From the NCBI GenBank assembly GCA_947561395.2, contig OX387187.1, positions 37,987,829 to 38,051,828 on the forward strand: a stretch of 64,000 bases of DNA, in the 5' to 3' direction. Positions within the stretch are counted from its first letter, which is position 1; every line of letters begins with the position of its first letter. The stretch comes from Buxus sempervirens. Lineage: Eukaryota > Streptophyta > Magnoliopsida > Buxales > Buxaceae. Shown piece after piece: positions 34,701 through 46,852 of this stretch. The notes beneath the pieces were generated by a model that did not search any database, was not told the origin of the DNA, and was given only the letters and a program-made list of their open reading frames with translations. The translations under genes and the position numbers were made by a program.

Positions 34701-37700
34701 CAACCTTCAGGCTTATTCTGATTTATGGCTTAGGGTGGCATGGCTGATATGAATGGAGCAGGATAGGGGAATTTTTTTAGGAGAATTCCTTTGCATTAGA
34801 ACAGTTGTAGGAAAAATCAACGTGGCAATTGCATCATGGGTCTTCTCTCAGGTAGAGCTCTTTGGTAATACATTCCTTGACATTGTCAGGGACTGGGGGA
34901 GCATATTTTTAGCCAACATTGGCAGGGAGGCACCTTCAGTAAGCCTCATCGAACTTGGTGTTGATGGGTGTTCCTTGGGAATATCCAGGAGAATCAAGTT
35001 TGAGTGTGGTGTTCAGGGACTCGTGTGGAAATATTCTGTGTGTTTTTTTAGCGGACCTATAGGTGGTGGTGATTTTACTATAGCTGAGTTGTTGGAAGTT
35101 TTTTTGGGGCATAGAAAGCTCCATGGAGGAAGGAATACTGCATTTGTTACTAGAAGGGGATCCAAAGACCGTTACAGGGTGGATGGAGTCAACTCAATTT
35201 GGCCCTTGGCAGTTTAGACATTAGGTAGGAAAAGCTAGAGCCAAAGCTTGTGTGTTGAACACATCATTAAGACTGGTACCACAAGCATGTGCTACCTTGT
35301 GCATCTTGTTGCTCTACCAGTATAGAGCCTTGCTGGTCTTTTTGGGGAAATCTGAAACAAGAAATGGAGTGAATAGGAATTGGTGGTTTGTTTTCAGCCC
35401 TTGATTTCTCCTTTTTTTTTGATGATTAATGGTATATGCTATATATTGATTCAAGTAAAAATCTACAAGTATTCTTCTGACCAATACAACAATCCACACT
35501 ACTATACAGACCCACTAACAATCCCACTAACTCCCTTGTGAACACCTAGCATAGTGATGGAACAAGCAATTCCGCCACCACCCAACTCCTCAAGCACATA
35601 ATGAAGGGAAATGAGGAAACAATCCCATAATCGTCCTACAGAGAACCAAAGCGGCCCGACGCTAGTCCCCTAGACGCAAAATCCAACTGGCGCCGCCCTC
35701 TCCATACACCCAAAATCTCTGATGATGCCAAGTCGTGGAGCTCATGAATAACCGAAGCCCATGATGTGACGGAAACCATAATGGTATCAAAAACCCGTTC
35801 CACCGACCTGCACACATCCTGAAAGATCTTGGAATTCCGCTCCAACTAGACATGCCATATTACTGCGTGAAACAGAAGGCTATAAATGATGGTACCATCC
35901 TTTTTTAAACCACTATTCCTCCACTGAGCAAAACATGCTCCAAGCGACTCAGGAAGCACCCATGAAACCCCAATCATCCGAAAAAGTCGCATCCAAATAT
36001 TAGCAACGAATGGACACTGTACAAATAGGTGATCAATGATCTCCTGCCCTCATACACATAATGCACACCTGTGGTGATAATGACATCAATTTCCATCTTC
36101 TTTGGAGTCAATCAGTCGTGTTAATTTTATACAATAGAGCTGTCCACAGAAAGGCCTTAACCTTAGAGGGGACCTTAGGCTTCCATAATCTTGCTACTAA
36201 GAAAGAAGGCCTAGGGCATGAGGGGTTTTGACATACTTTGCTGAAAAAAATTTACAAGAGAATGTCCCAGAAGGAGTAATGGACCATATGACCTTATCAA
36301 CACCTAATGGATCAAGAAATACCTCTTTAAGGCATCCAAAGAGAGAAGATATTTCTTCTAGTTCCACTGGTCTAAGGGCTCTCCTAAAAGGCAAATTCCA
36401 TGAATTACCATTTGAAGAATTAAGGATAGTATATGCAACTAAAGCATTAGGACGAAGAGCTAAAGAAAATAGACGTGGAAACTGACTGGACAAAGAAAAA
36501 CTACCCCACCACATGTCATGCCAAAACCGAATAGAAGAACCTGATCCAACCACTAACTTCACGTGGCGGTAAAAAGAGGAAGCCTGACTCTTGATGGCTT
36601 TTCGAGGGCATACCCCTGAAGGACAAGCTCTCAAGTTGATTGCCCACCCATTATTGTCTCTACCATATTTACTTGTGATAGCTTGGTAACATAAGCTATC
36701 TTTTTCCGTGCTAAAGCGTCAAAGCCATTTCGCAAGAAGAGAAGAATTTCGTTGAACAATATTGCCCAAACCCAGCCCTCCTTTATCCCTTCCCAAGCAC
36801 ACCTTCCACCCCACCAAATGAACTTTCTTGCCTTCCCTTCCTTCCCACAAGAAATGCCTCTACACTTTTTCGACTAAACCCACCACCCTCTTAAGCATCC
36901 TGAATAATGACATATAGTAAACAGGGAAATTGGCAAGGACTGCCTTTATCAATCTAATTCTACCCCCAAAGGAAAGGTAATTCTTTTTCCAAGCCGCTAA
37001 ACTTTTCTCAACCCTTTCTAACACCGGCTCCCAAAACAGAAGGTTGCATGGAGAACCACCAAGGGGAAGCCCTGGATAGGATATGGGTCAAGACTCGACC
37101 TGACAACCCAGGCACCTACTAAACGACAAAGAGTCTTCCTCGCTCAGATTCACCCCCACTAGAGAATTCTTACCTGGTTAACCTTCAGCCCAGACACCGT
37201 ATAGAAAGAATGAAGCATACTTTTCAACCATAAGATTTGGTTTCTATCTGCCTCCAAAAAAACCAGGGTGTCATCTGCGAATTGGAGATGGGAGATCGTC
37301 ACTCCATTTCTTCCAACCTTAAAACCTTCAATCAAGCCTCTTTCTCTTCCCATCGAGATAAAGCTATGTAATGCCTCTGCTACCAGGGTGAAAAGGAATG
37401 GAGAAAGTGGATCACCCTGACGAATACCCCTAGAGGAAGCAAAGAAGCCTTTGGCCACCCCGTTAACCAAATTGAAAAATGAACTTTGTCCAGACATCCC
37501 TTCATCCATCGTCTCCACCTTGTCTCAAAGCCTTTCCATTCCATAACAGAGTCCAGGAATCCCCATTCCACACGATCATATGCTTTTTCAATATCAAACT
37601 TACACACTACCCCAGGAGTCCCCGCCCTCCTTCTACTCACCACACACTCATTAGCAATTAATGAACAGTCCAAAATTTGGCGACCCTCCACAAAAGCACT

Positions 37701-40700
37701 CTGATTTGCTGAAATCACATCAAGTAGAACTCTATTTAGCCTTAGCGACAACACCTTAGAAATAATTTTGTAGACGCTAGTGACTAAACTAATTGGCCTA
37801 AAGTCCTTAATGCCTATCACCCCTACTTTTTGGGAATGAGGACTAAAAATGTAGTATTTGTGGCCTTGTGGACAATTCCATTACGATAAAACTCCTTAAA
37901 CACCTTTAGCAGGTCATCCTTTACTGTCTCCCAATTTCTTTTAAAAAATTCAATTGTGAATCCATCTGGCCCTGGTGCCTTATCCCCTTCCATTTCCCAT
38001 ACTGCCTCTTTTATTTCCTCCATCTCAAATTCCCTTTCAATCCACTCCTTCATCCCCTCACTAACCTTAGATTGGCCAACCTCTTTCAACTTAAATCTGA
38101 AATTCTCATCCAATGTGTAGAGATTGGAGTAAAATTGGCATAAGCATTGGCCAATTTCCTCGCCTTCGTCAATCACCCTTCCATCCACCTCCAATCTCGT
38201 AATAATGTTTTGGATTCTTCTTCCATTGGCAACCTTACGGAAAAATGCAGTATTCCCATCCCCCTCTTTCAACCACAAAGCCCTAGACTTTTGTTTCCAA
38301 TGGATTTCCTCATATTTTAACACTCTTTCCTAGGATTCCTTTACCTCCACCCTTCTCTCCCTATCATGCATCGACCATTCGTTACTACCTTCTTTCTTAT
38401 CCAAGAAAGCAAGTTCTTCCAAGGCCTTTTTTTTTCAATATCTCCACCCTTCCAAAATTTTCTTGGTTCCAAGGTTTGATCTTATTTTGAACCTCTTTAA
38501 GGCACCGCATAAAGAAGAAATCTGCCCACCCCGAAGCCTTACTTCTCCCTTCATCCCACCAATCCTTTACTAAACCCAAAAAAGATGGGTGGTAGAGCCA
38601 CAAGTTTTCAAATCTAAAAGGAGCTGGACCCCCACCCAACAACTCATCTGACAATAGTAATGGAGAATGATCAGACAATGGTCTAGGAAGGAACCTTTGG
38701 GAGACTGACCTAAAGTGACTATCCCACGATTCAGACGCCAAACATCTATCTAATCTAGAACACAACCGAGGGAATTCAAAATTAGACCATGTGTATTGAC
38801 CACCTAACAAAGGGTAATCTATCAACTCACATCGTTGAATCCACCTCGAAAAATTTCTCATGCTTCGAGTGACTCTAGGCCTAATTTTATTAGATTCATG
38901 GGAAACCGGTACACATTAAAGTCCCCAACAACTAACCATGGATGGGAATACCTAAGGAACAACTCCCTTAGTTCGTACCAAAACCTCTCCCTCCCCCTGG
39001 AACGACACGGCCCATACACAGCTGAAAGGACCCATCTAAAGCTATCTTCTAAAGATTCAAAACCCACGGATAAAGAGAATTCCCCCACCTGATTGTCAAC
39101 CATTTGAATACTCAAAGAGTCCCATAATACCAAAATCCCACCCGATCTTCCACTAGCCTGCTTAAACTTCCATTCACTTGATTTCTCCTTTGACCTCTTA
39201 TTTTCTTATCTTATGTGTGTTCCTTTTGATTCAGAATGAGGAACCTCACAGGTGCTTCCCTTTCTCAGCTTTCTTGAAGATTGATCCTATTTTGATCTCT
39301 ATTTTTGTCCTCTGGAGTTTCTGAACTAAGATGAGACGAGTTGTGGTGATTTATTGATTGGCAAGATCCTCAACAGTATTTGTTGGTGATTTTCTTAAGC
39401 AGTGTTACTTTATTTAAATTTTATCTTCTAGAACTTTCTTGCAACTACTAAACTGTTGATTGGTGGACTTTGTCTGCTAGTCTTTGATTGATGCTATATA
39501 TTACTATTTTCTGCATCAAAGAGTAGGAATTCCTTGCAGATTCAGTGCGGGATAGAGGAGTCTTTTCCTTGAGACCTCCATTGGGAATGAAAACCTTGAT
39601 GCAAATCTATTTAGGACAAAGAAGGAAGAGGTGATAATGATTTTGATTCATTCAACCCATTTTTCCAAGAAGCTGCTTTCTTACAAGCACTTGAATAAAA
39701 ATGCAGGGAACCTTAGTCCTGTCAGATGCTTTTGACATGTCCAGTCAAGTACAAAGATGCCATCTTTACTTCTAGATGTCTTTACACTCTGTTTCAATAG
39801 AAACAGAAGGAGCAATCTTGTCAAATCACATACGCAAAGGCCAGGCAACAGTCGGCCTCTTTTTCTTTTTGAAGTCAAAATTAATGCAACGCTTATTTCT
39901 TTGTTTTCAATATTGCTTGAGTTTGCCAGAGTTAGTTGTGAGACATAATGGAGAGGGGAGAAGTAGGTAGGAGTAATCTGTCATGGAGAAGAGGGATTTT
40001 AATTGAAATTTCTCTTATGTTTCCTTGGTCTTCATTTTTTGGAGGCTGAGGCTTGAAACTTGGGGGAGTCTTGGCCTTGACTGATGAGTAAGATACGAAA
40101 AGTCTAAGGTGGGCTAGAGACCTCTTTGTCATGGAAATTGTAAATAAATGTATTTTTTAAGTAGGTCTTGGTTCGAAGAGAGTTTGATTGCATTTGTACC
40201 ATTCAAGAATTGAAGGATGAGAGTCATTTTTCGTTCATCCTTTGGTTGGGTCATTAAAGGCAAGGATGTGGATATTTATGAGGTAGTCGGTCAAATGTGG
40301 GTTTGTACTTTCTTTGCTACCCACGTGAGTTTTAGGAGTGAAATATGGCCGTTCGAGCTGCTCATGCCATTGTGTTGGGGAGAAATAAATGCACCAATGT
40401 AAAAATCTTTGTTACTTATTGATAGAAAAAAACAAAAAAAAAGAAAAAGATTAAGGAATATCTTTGTTTCTGATGCAATTCTCCACCAAATAAGAAAATT
40501 TCTTGCTATCTGGGGAAGGAAGCATCTAACTTTTGTGTGTGTGGTATTATCAGATCTTTTTCATGATGCTTTTTTTCATGTTGACTGATGTGCTTCCTAC
40601 TATCTAACTTGTTACATACGTCTTCTATAACCCGAGTCATTGATATCCTAAGAATTGGCTAGGGGAGAGTTAACTATGGTTTCATTTGGTGTTGCTTGTC

Positions 40701-43700
40701 AAAAATTGCCACCCAAAAAAAAAGGGAAAAAGGAAAAAAGAAAAAATAGAAGAAATATATTGCTTTTGCTTCTATAAAGATCTTTTCATGAAGTAAAACT
40801 GTTTGGTTCATATTTGTTGTGCTGCAAAAAAGCATAACAATGGCATAAATTTGTTTTCTTGGTTAATTTTATTAGCAAATGCATTATTATGCAACCCATC
40901 TTAAACTAAAAAGCTTCTCTATCTAGATTTAGGTATTCATAAAAAAAATCTAGATTTAGGTGCTTTTTGAAGGTTTTAAAAGATTCTCTCTTTTCTCTCT
41001 CTGGGATGGTTCTTTCTTCTGAATTCTCTCTTTAGAGGATTTTCTCTCTAGGATTCTCTCTTTAGAGGTTTTATCTCTCTAGAATTCTTTCTAGAAGCTT
41101 TTTTTTCATTCTAGGATCCTCTCTAAAGGGTTTTATGTCTCTAGAATTCCCTTTGGAGATGGGTGGTGGTAGTGGTAGAGTTGGTGGGTGGTGTGAGTAG
41201 TAGTAATAAGTGATGGTGAACTTTCTTTGCTTTCAAAATCTCAGCTTTTTTGGAGAGAAAATTTTTTACGTTGGAGAGAAAGAGGAAGAGAATTGGAGAG
41301 AATATCACTTTCCTTTGTTCTAACCAAACGCGAGAAAAGAAAATTTTAGCATTTTCTTTTCTTTTCTCCCCAAATCCAGGGTTCCAAACACAGCCTTAGA
41401 GAATTTTCTCTTTAGGATTCTCTCTCTAGAAGATTTCGTATCTCTAGGATTTTCTCTATAGAAATTTATACATTTTTTTCTAAAGGATTTGTTTCTCGTA
41501 TTCTCTCTCTGAATTCTCTTTATAGAGGATTTTATTTAGATTCTCTCTGGGGGAAAAAAGAAGAAGCATTTCCCTCTTTCTAGAGTTCTTTTTCTTTCTT
41601 TAGAGCATTTCCCACTCTAAAGCATTTCCCTTATCTTTCTAGAGTTTTCTCTCATTAGAACCTTGTCTCTAGATTCTCTCTAAAGTATTCCCCTCTCTAG
41701 AGTTCTCTCTCTCGAGAACTTTCTCTCTCTAAATTCTCTCTAAAGTATTTTCTCTTTTTGGAGTTCTCTCATTAGAACTGTCTCTTTAGGATTTTGTCTC
41801 TCTAGGACCCTATCTTTCTAGAACCTTCCTCTCTTTCCTCTTTTTAAGTTATAAGACAAAGGTGATGTTGGAGCTTCAATCTCTCCCAAGAAAACTATTG
41901 GGCCTTTGTCTAATTTGTGAGAAGCACCGCATAAAAAAAATAAAAGTATAAAAATTTTGTTTCTCACTTGTAGCAAATTCTGTGTGGAGGGGAAAAAATG
42001 CATCTTAGAACATTTACCAATGCTGATATCGTCTTTTAAACCATGATTTTGATTAAATAAGCAAAGGCAAATGCAGTCTCTGTATTCTTTTCCTATAAGG
42101 CAATTTTCAGGTGACCAAGTCCAGTTTGACATACGCATCCATTTCTCATCCTTGTCCTCTTCCTACGGGTGAAGGATTTGATAAGAGGGTATTTTTTGAC
42201 GAATGGACTCCTCAACTCTGTACCATTCTCAGAATTATCATAGCTCAGTCATGGTTACCACAAAAAAGTCTGGGCCTCTTTTGGTTCTTTGATAAGCATT
42301 CAAGCGGCTCTTAGGTTGATCACTTCTTTTCTGGTTTGTTTATAGTGAATGATCAATCCCCAATGATTGCATACCATGCAAACCCTTCCATAATGGAATT
42401 GAATCTGAAATATCTCCATGTTTGTGAACTGTGTATTGTCAAAGCAATGCTGGTAGTGAGAGATTTCCTAGGTCAAATATCCACTCTAGCATGGGCAAAT
42501 CTACTTGATTGTCAAACGGCATTTCTAGCTGGCGTAATGGTGCTTGCAGAGCTAGCCAAGCATTGAATGAGATCTTTCTCTAGCTTCCAAAAGGGTAGTT
42601 CTCCAATTCGAAGGCAAGTGCCATCGTAGAGAGAACAAGTTCTTGGAAGCAATTCTTTCTCCATATTTTGGAGCAATATGGGTTTGATATCCGGTTTCAT
42701 CACATTGAAGTTGTTGCTTGAGAACATTGAGGAGGTATCGTCTTCTCATCTTAGGTATTTTTGACCTAGTAATTTAGCAGGTACATCTACAAAATCATTA
42801 TTGGTATCCGCTCCATGGGCGCAATGAAGAATTATTTCTGCACAATGTTTTGTGCTTGTGAGCCAACCTTTAGAAGAGCACAGCTTGCATCACTTGGGGC
42901 GATGTTACCATTTTTAAAGTCTTGCTACTGTTTTAGATAGAGAAATGGCCATTATTGGCTTAATCTCAGAAGAAAGTCCAAGTAAGACGACATTGCGATT
43001 GGTTGTCAAGAAAATCTTCAAGTAGTCTAGCCTCATTTGAGCGGAATAACATTGCATGAGGGTGAAGTTGTCAATTCAATCAAACCATCTTGTCTGATCT
43101 CAGTCTGTGCCCATGTTTATTTTCAAACTACAGCAAGTATAATAGATCTGGATATCTGAAGGAACTTTATATACTGGCTTCAAGAAGGATCATATAATGG
43201 GTTAGTTAGTGGAGGGAACTAATTTGTGGGGCACAGAACTGGCAATTACTGATACTATTTTATCATCCTTTTACTGCATATTTCCTTGCAGAAACTGGGG
43301 ATAGAGCATATTTTGGGAGGATTAAGGTAGGTTGAATTTCCTTTTTATATCCCTTATGATAGTCAATATTCAATCCTAAAACAGAGAGGAATAGTAGGTT
43401 TTGATCAACACTGATAATTATATCTTTCTTTTGATTTCTGGTGCCTTTCTCATACTGTTCTGGCTGTGTATGCACTATACATTCTTCTTGGTTAAAAGAA
43501 AATTCTCTACTCATGGTCTTTTTCTCTTTTTTTTTTTGGAAATTTGGAGTTCTGGTGTTTTGTCATTTTGAATCAATTACTGTTTTCTTTTCTGTCTGAT
43601 TTGATGAGACATTCATATGCATGAATCAATTTCCCGTTTCCTTTGCTGTCTGATTTGATGAAGCATTCATATGCATGAATCAATTTCAATTTTTATACCA

Positions 43701-45078
43701 GAACTGATGATCTACACGTTTGAAGGATAATTTTAAGGTGATCATCCAAATGGCTGGCGATTTTGGGAGTTTCAGCTCCCCCATGAGTGAATAAAGAGAA
43801 TGAAATTTCAGTTAAAATGAGTTTGTACCCACCAGTGCCCCCTTCTTCTCATCCAAATGGATGGTGATTTTGGGAGTTTCAGCTGTAGCTTGTGCACACA
43901 CTTGATTTTTGGCTCATGGCATGAACTCCAAAATGGAATAAGGGACTGTCACATGGTTCCATGTTGAAAAATCTCTGACTTCCAGCATAAAATGTGAATT
44001 CAAGTTTGGGTGCGGTCAATTTGTGCAGAAGGGAGGAAGATAGGTTCTGTTGCCGGTTGACCCCTTCTGGGACACTGCTTTGGCATGACACACCCTGGGT
44101 TATGGTCCTTTTTTTTTTCTCTCTAATGTTAGCCCTAGAATAAGCATATACATCATGTATAGGGCAACTACGTTACGGCAGCATATTATAGAGGAAACAG
44201 AGAGTATACTTTGACTTAAAATAGTCTTCTAAGCAGACAAGTACTACTTTATTTTGACTAAAAACACTTGAACCTGACCAATACACTGGCAGACTCTAAC
44301 TTTATAATTTGCCCTTTATATTGAAATAGTGCTTAAAATAATTTATGGGAACATTTTTAGGCTAAAGATATTTTAGAATTATTTTGCCCTGTTAAATCTG
44401 AGCCTTGTTCGTTTTCATTTTGATGCTAATTGGTTTAGCATTTTTTTTCATTTTCAGTGCTAAAGAAGAGGAGGAGGTTGCTCGACGCATCAAAGAATTG
44501 AATGCCCCAAGTTATTATCCATCAATGATCTCCGTCTGGATAACACATTCCTTTGATCAGAAGGATATGGAGAGGGATCTTTTGGCTAAACTTCTTGTGA
44601 ACCTCGTGAGGGCTAGAGATCACATATTTAGTCAAGTTCAGCTCATCAAGGGGTAAATAATATAGTATTCACAGAACTTGGCTAGATTTTGCCGTGTTTC
44701 TCATGTTTCTTTATATTCACTGCAATTGCCTTCACTTGTGCCAGGTTTGAATCTGTTCTTGAATCATTAGAGGATGCTGTGAGTGATGCCCCACTAGCAG
44801 CAGAATATCTTGGGCGTATCTTTGCGAAAATCATCTTGGAGAATGTCTTCCCTTTGAAAGAGATAGGGCGTCTAATACACAATGGTGGGGAAGAACCGGG
44901 GCGCCTTGTCAAAATCGGGCTCGGATCAGAAGTTCTTGGCAGCATCTTGGAAATAATAAGACTAGAGAAAGGAGAGTCTGTATTAAACGAGATTCGCGCA
45001 AGCTCCAATCTGCGGTTGGAGGATTTTCGACCCCCAGATGCAAGCAGCAAATGGAAGAAGCTAGAGGCATTTCTTTAG
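25743..45078 (+). CDS. EIF4G: Eukaryotic translation initiation factor 4G, full length
   Basis: Coding exons: 25743-25921, 26044-26171, 26370-26513, 26804-26865, 27019-27075, 28438-29847, 29934-33271, 44458-44652, 44745-45078. All junctions are GT/AG and phases agree, giving 1,948 residues, close to the usual plant length. The protein is the cytoplasmic scaffold of eIF4F: it links cap-bound eIF4E to the helicase eIF4A, to eIF3 and to poly(A)-binding protein. The N-terminus MSLNQSRSDKSESQYRKSGR is eIF4G-like. A long Gln/Ser/Pro-rich region follows. The eIF4E-binding motif YSRDFLL is at residues 1113-1119. The MIF4G domain is at about 1296-1523 (KGILNKLTPQNF to DLRKNKWQQR). The MA3 domain starts at about 1764 (AAIKEFY) and runs across the 11.2-kb intron 7. 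The gene ends LEDFRPPDASSKWKKLEAFL. I see no lesion. Confidence 0.95.
27076..28437 (+). other. eIF4G intron 5
   Basis: 1.36-kb GT/AG intron with no conserved coding sequence. From 27590 it matches 14707 onward of the left copy. The ACACC at 27585 is the right-hand breakpoint repeat of the exon 3-intron 5 deletion in copy 1. Confidence 0.85.
34190..34211. repeat. G homopolymer (~20 bp) followed by GGGTGGGTGGGTGTG
   Basis: Continuous G run and GGGT repeats within intron 7. The sequence is compatible with G-quadruplex formation on the + strand. Homopolymer length may be affected by assembly. Confidence 0.8.
35415..39176 (-). mobile_element. 5'-truncated LINE (L1/RTE-like) with 15-bp target duplication
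   Basis: Minus-strand blocks run in order from the right: endonuclease SGGILVLWD, WLVVGDFNV and LSDHSPL (from 39176 to about 38600). Reverse transcriptase follows: DKAPGPDGF (38000 region), DFRPISL, DIEKAYDRV, RGIRQGDPLSPFLF and FADDTL (about 37290). A zf-RVT-type tail with RFWHDMWW and ERNSKIFQD comes last (to about 35640). A short A-tail (plus-strand T run at 35411) ends it. The 15-mer CTTGATTTCTCCTTT is present at both 35400-35414 and 39177-39191. The element begins inside the endonuclease, so it is 5' truncated. Frame breaks near 38390, 37820 and 37450 and in the tail make it dead. Confidence 0.92.
40985..41830. repeat. Degenerate CTCTCTAGA / GATTCTCTCT-rich tract
   Basis: Dozens of imperfect copies of a ~15-25-bp theme, such as TTAGAGGATTTTCTCTCTAGG, with TCTAGA half-palindromes. 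A non-repetitive ~240-bp block interrupts it at 41160-41400; that block ends TTCCAAACACAGCC, which looks like a MITE terminus. Confidence 0.6.
43570..43690. repeat. ~60-bp tandem duplication in intron 7
   Basis: CTGTCTGATTTGATGA followed by CATTCATATGCATGAATCAA occurs twice (from about 43594 and 43646). Just downstream, ATTTTGGGAGTTTCAGCT also occurs twice (43762 and 43868). Confidence 0.8.
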
Positions 45079-45630
45079 AGGATGGCAATTTTCATTGTAT
45101 TTGGTAAAGAGAAAATTCATGTTTAGGGATTTTTAGGTTACTTGATCCATGAAAAAATATTTCTTTGCCAGGGGGTTCTCTTATATATGTTGTTACCCTT
45201 CTCTATGGTCTAAAATTATCTTCTTTTGCTTCTCTGCTATTGCCCTTGTTGAAATTGAGCAAAGGGAATTGTAGAAATTGTATGTAGTGGTTTGAACTTT
45301 TAACCGGATTTGAAAGTACATTCCAATCGAGACCAAATGATAGAGGCTGTTTCGTAACGTATGAACGGAAATTTGTAGACCAAAAATTTTTCAAATTGTT
45401 TTTGTGATCTTGGAAATTAAGTGAAGGCGAAACCCCGTTTGGTAACATTTAGTTATAACCAATAACGATTTTAAAAAAGAGAAGCATTTTCTTTACATTT
45501 AATTGTGATGAAGCATTTTTTAAAAATTGATTTGCATATAAAGAGTTATTTGATAATTGTCTATTTATGAAGCCCTTTCAATTCTTCAACACTCAAAATG
45601 GAGATGAAATCGCCTGCTGCATAGTGGACC
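45079..45630 (+). other. eIF4G 3' UTR and flank
   Basis: T-rich sequence after the stop codon, as expected for a plant 3' UTR. No single polyadenylation signal stands out. From about 45330 there is a decayed TTTGGTAAC-type MITE-like stretch. No gene seen. Confidence 0.5.
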
Positions 45631-45631
45631 T

Positions 45632-46620
45632 GTGGCAGACCTTCCAGCATCCGTGGGATATGCTGCCTAGAGCTGGCAAAATGCCACCTGACCCAACGGG
45701 TCAACCCGATTATAAACGGGTTGGGTTGACCCGTTTATTAATTGGGTTGGGTGCAGGTTGGGGTTTCCCCAACCCGTCAGTAATCGGGTCAACTCGATTA
45801 TGACCCGCAACCTGACAGGTAACCTGATTAAAAAAAAGTCGGCAAAAGTGTCATGTTCCAACCCGATTAACCCCAAAACCCGACCCAAACCCGGTACAAC
45901 CCGATCCAATTAACCCCCTAACCCTATTTTAATAATATTTTTTGAAAAATAAAAATAATAATAAATTGGTTGGCTGGTTGAACCCGTTTATTGGCAGGTT
46001 GGAGGTTTTCCAACCCACCTTAATTTAGTCTAACCCGATTATGACTCGATTAACCCCCAACCCGATTATGACCCAACCCGAACCGAACCAACCCGACCCG
46101 TTGCCAGCTCTAATGCTGTCATGTGTAACATGCCAAGGATGCTGTGAAACTCACATTAAAAAATGTAAACTGTTAGTTGATTTCAACCCCTTAAAATGAT
46201 ATCATGGGTATTGTAAAATAATATAATGAGGAAATAATTCCAACAAAATATGTCCCTCAAGTTATTTAATTGCAACATTCGTGAGATATGCTGCCATGTG
46301 TAGCATCCCAAGGATGCTGTGAAACTCACATTCAAAAATGTAAAATGTCAGTTGATTTCAACCCCTTAAAATGATATCATGGGTATTGTAAAATAATATA
46401 ATGACGAAATAATTCCAACAAAATATGTCCCTCAAGTTATTTAACTGCAGCATCCGTGGGATATGCTGCCATGTGTAGCATTCCAAGGATGCTGTGAAAC
46501 TCACATTAAAAAAATGTAAAATGTCAATTGATTTCAACCCCTCAAAATGATATCATGGGTGTTGTAAAATAATATAATGAAGAAATAATTCCAACAAATA
46601 TGTCCCTCAAGTGATTAAAC
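45632..46620. repeat. Three-unit tandem array, 175-bp period
   Basis: AAGGATGCTGTGAAACTCAC recurs at 46135, 46310 and 46485, exactly 175 bp apart. Each unit has GCATCCGTGGGATATGCTGCC, GTTGATTTCAACCCC and ATGATATCATGGGT blocks. The first unit is split by the hAT MITE at 45668-46112. The period is in the range of nucleosome-length plant satellites. Confidence 0.9.
45668..46112. mobile_element. hAT MITE, 445 bp, inserted into the tandem array
   Basis: Terminal inverted repeats TAGAGCTGGCAA and TTGCCAGCTCTA. Flanking octamers ATGCTGCC (45660-45667) and ATGCTGTC (46113-46120) differ at one base. The interior is built of AACCCG / CGGGTT words, typical of this plant MITE type. Non-coding. Confidence 0.92.
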
Positions 46621-46852
46621 TGACAAAAGTATTTTTGAAGTAAGGGGTTGCTGAGCTACTTAAGCGAGAATTGCTTTTCAGACAAGTTCATTGAACACCA
46701 AATGTTCATTCCTAAAACATTTCTAGGCTCACGAATAAACTTTCGTAAGCCCAAAGAGGTAATACCAAAATACCCTTATTAAAACAAAATTAAGTATTTT
46801 CAGATTAATAATTCCAAAACCAAAATTAACACCATAGAAACCCTTATGTTTA

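Larger units (their letters stand above)
33272..44457 (+). other. eIF4G intron 7 (11.2 kb), expanded by insertions
   Basis: Donor TTTTACAG/GTTTAT and acceptor TTTTCAG/TGCTAAAG; the split codon is AG/T (Ser) and re-forms EFYSAKEEEEV across the junction. Contents: G homopolymer at about 34191, the LINE at 35415-39176, a degenerate CTCTCTAGA-rich tract at 40985-41830, and a short tandem duplication at 43570-43690. Open frames at 34753-35217 and 42111-42566 resemble no family I know and I treat them as chance. The rest is AT-rich intron DNA. Confidence 0.9.

Noticed and set aside
34753..35217. 154-codon frame in eIF4G intron 7
   Set aside because: No recognisable domain, no partner exons, and it lies within an intron; probably chance.
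46113..46620. Regular direct repeats suggesting a CRISPR-like array
   Set aside because: The repeats are contiguous 175-bp tandem units without spacers, in a plant nuclear context.
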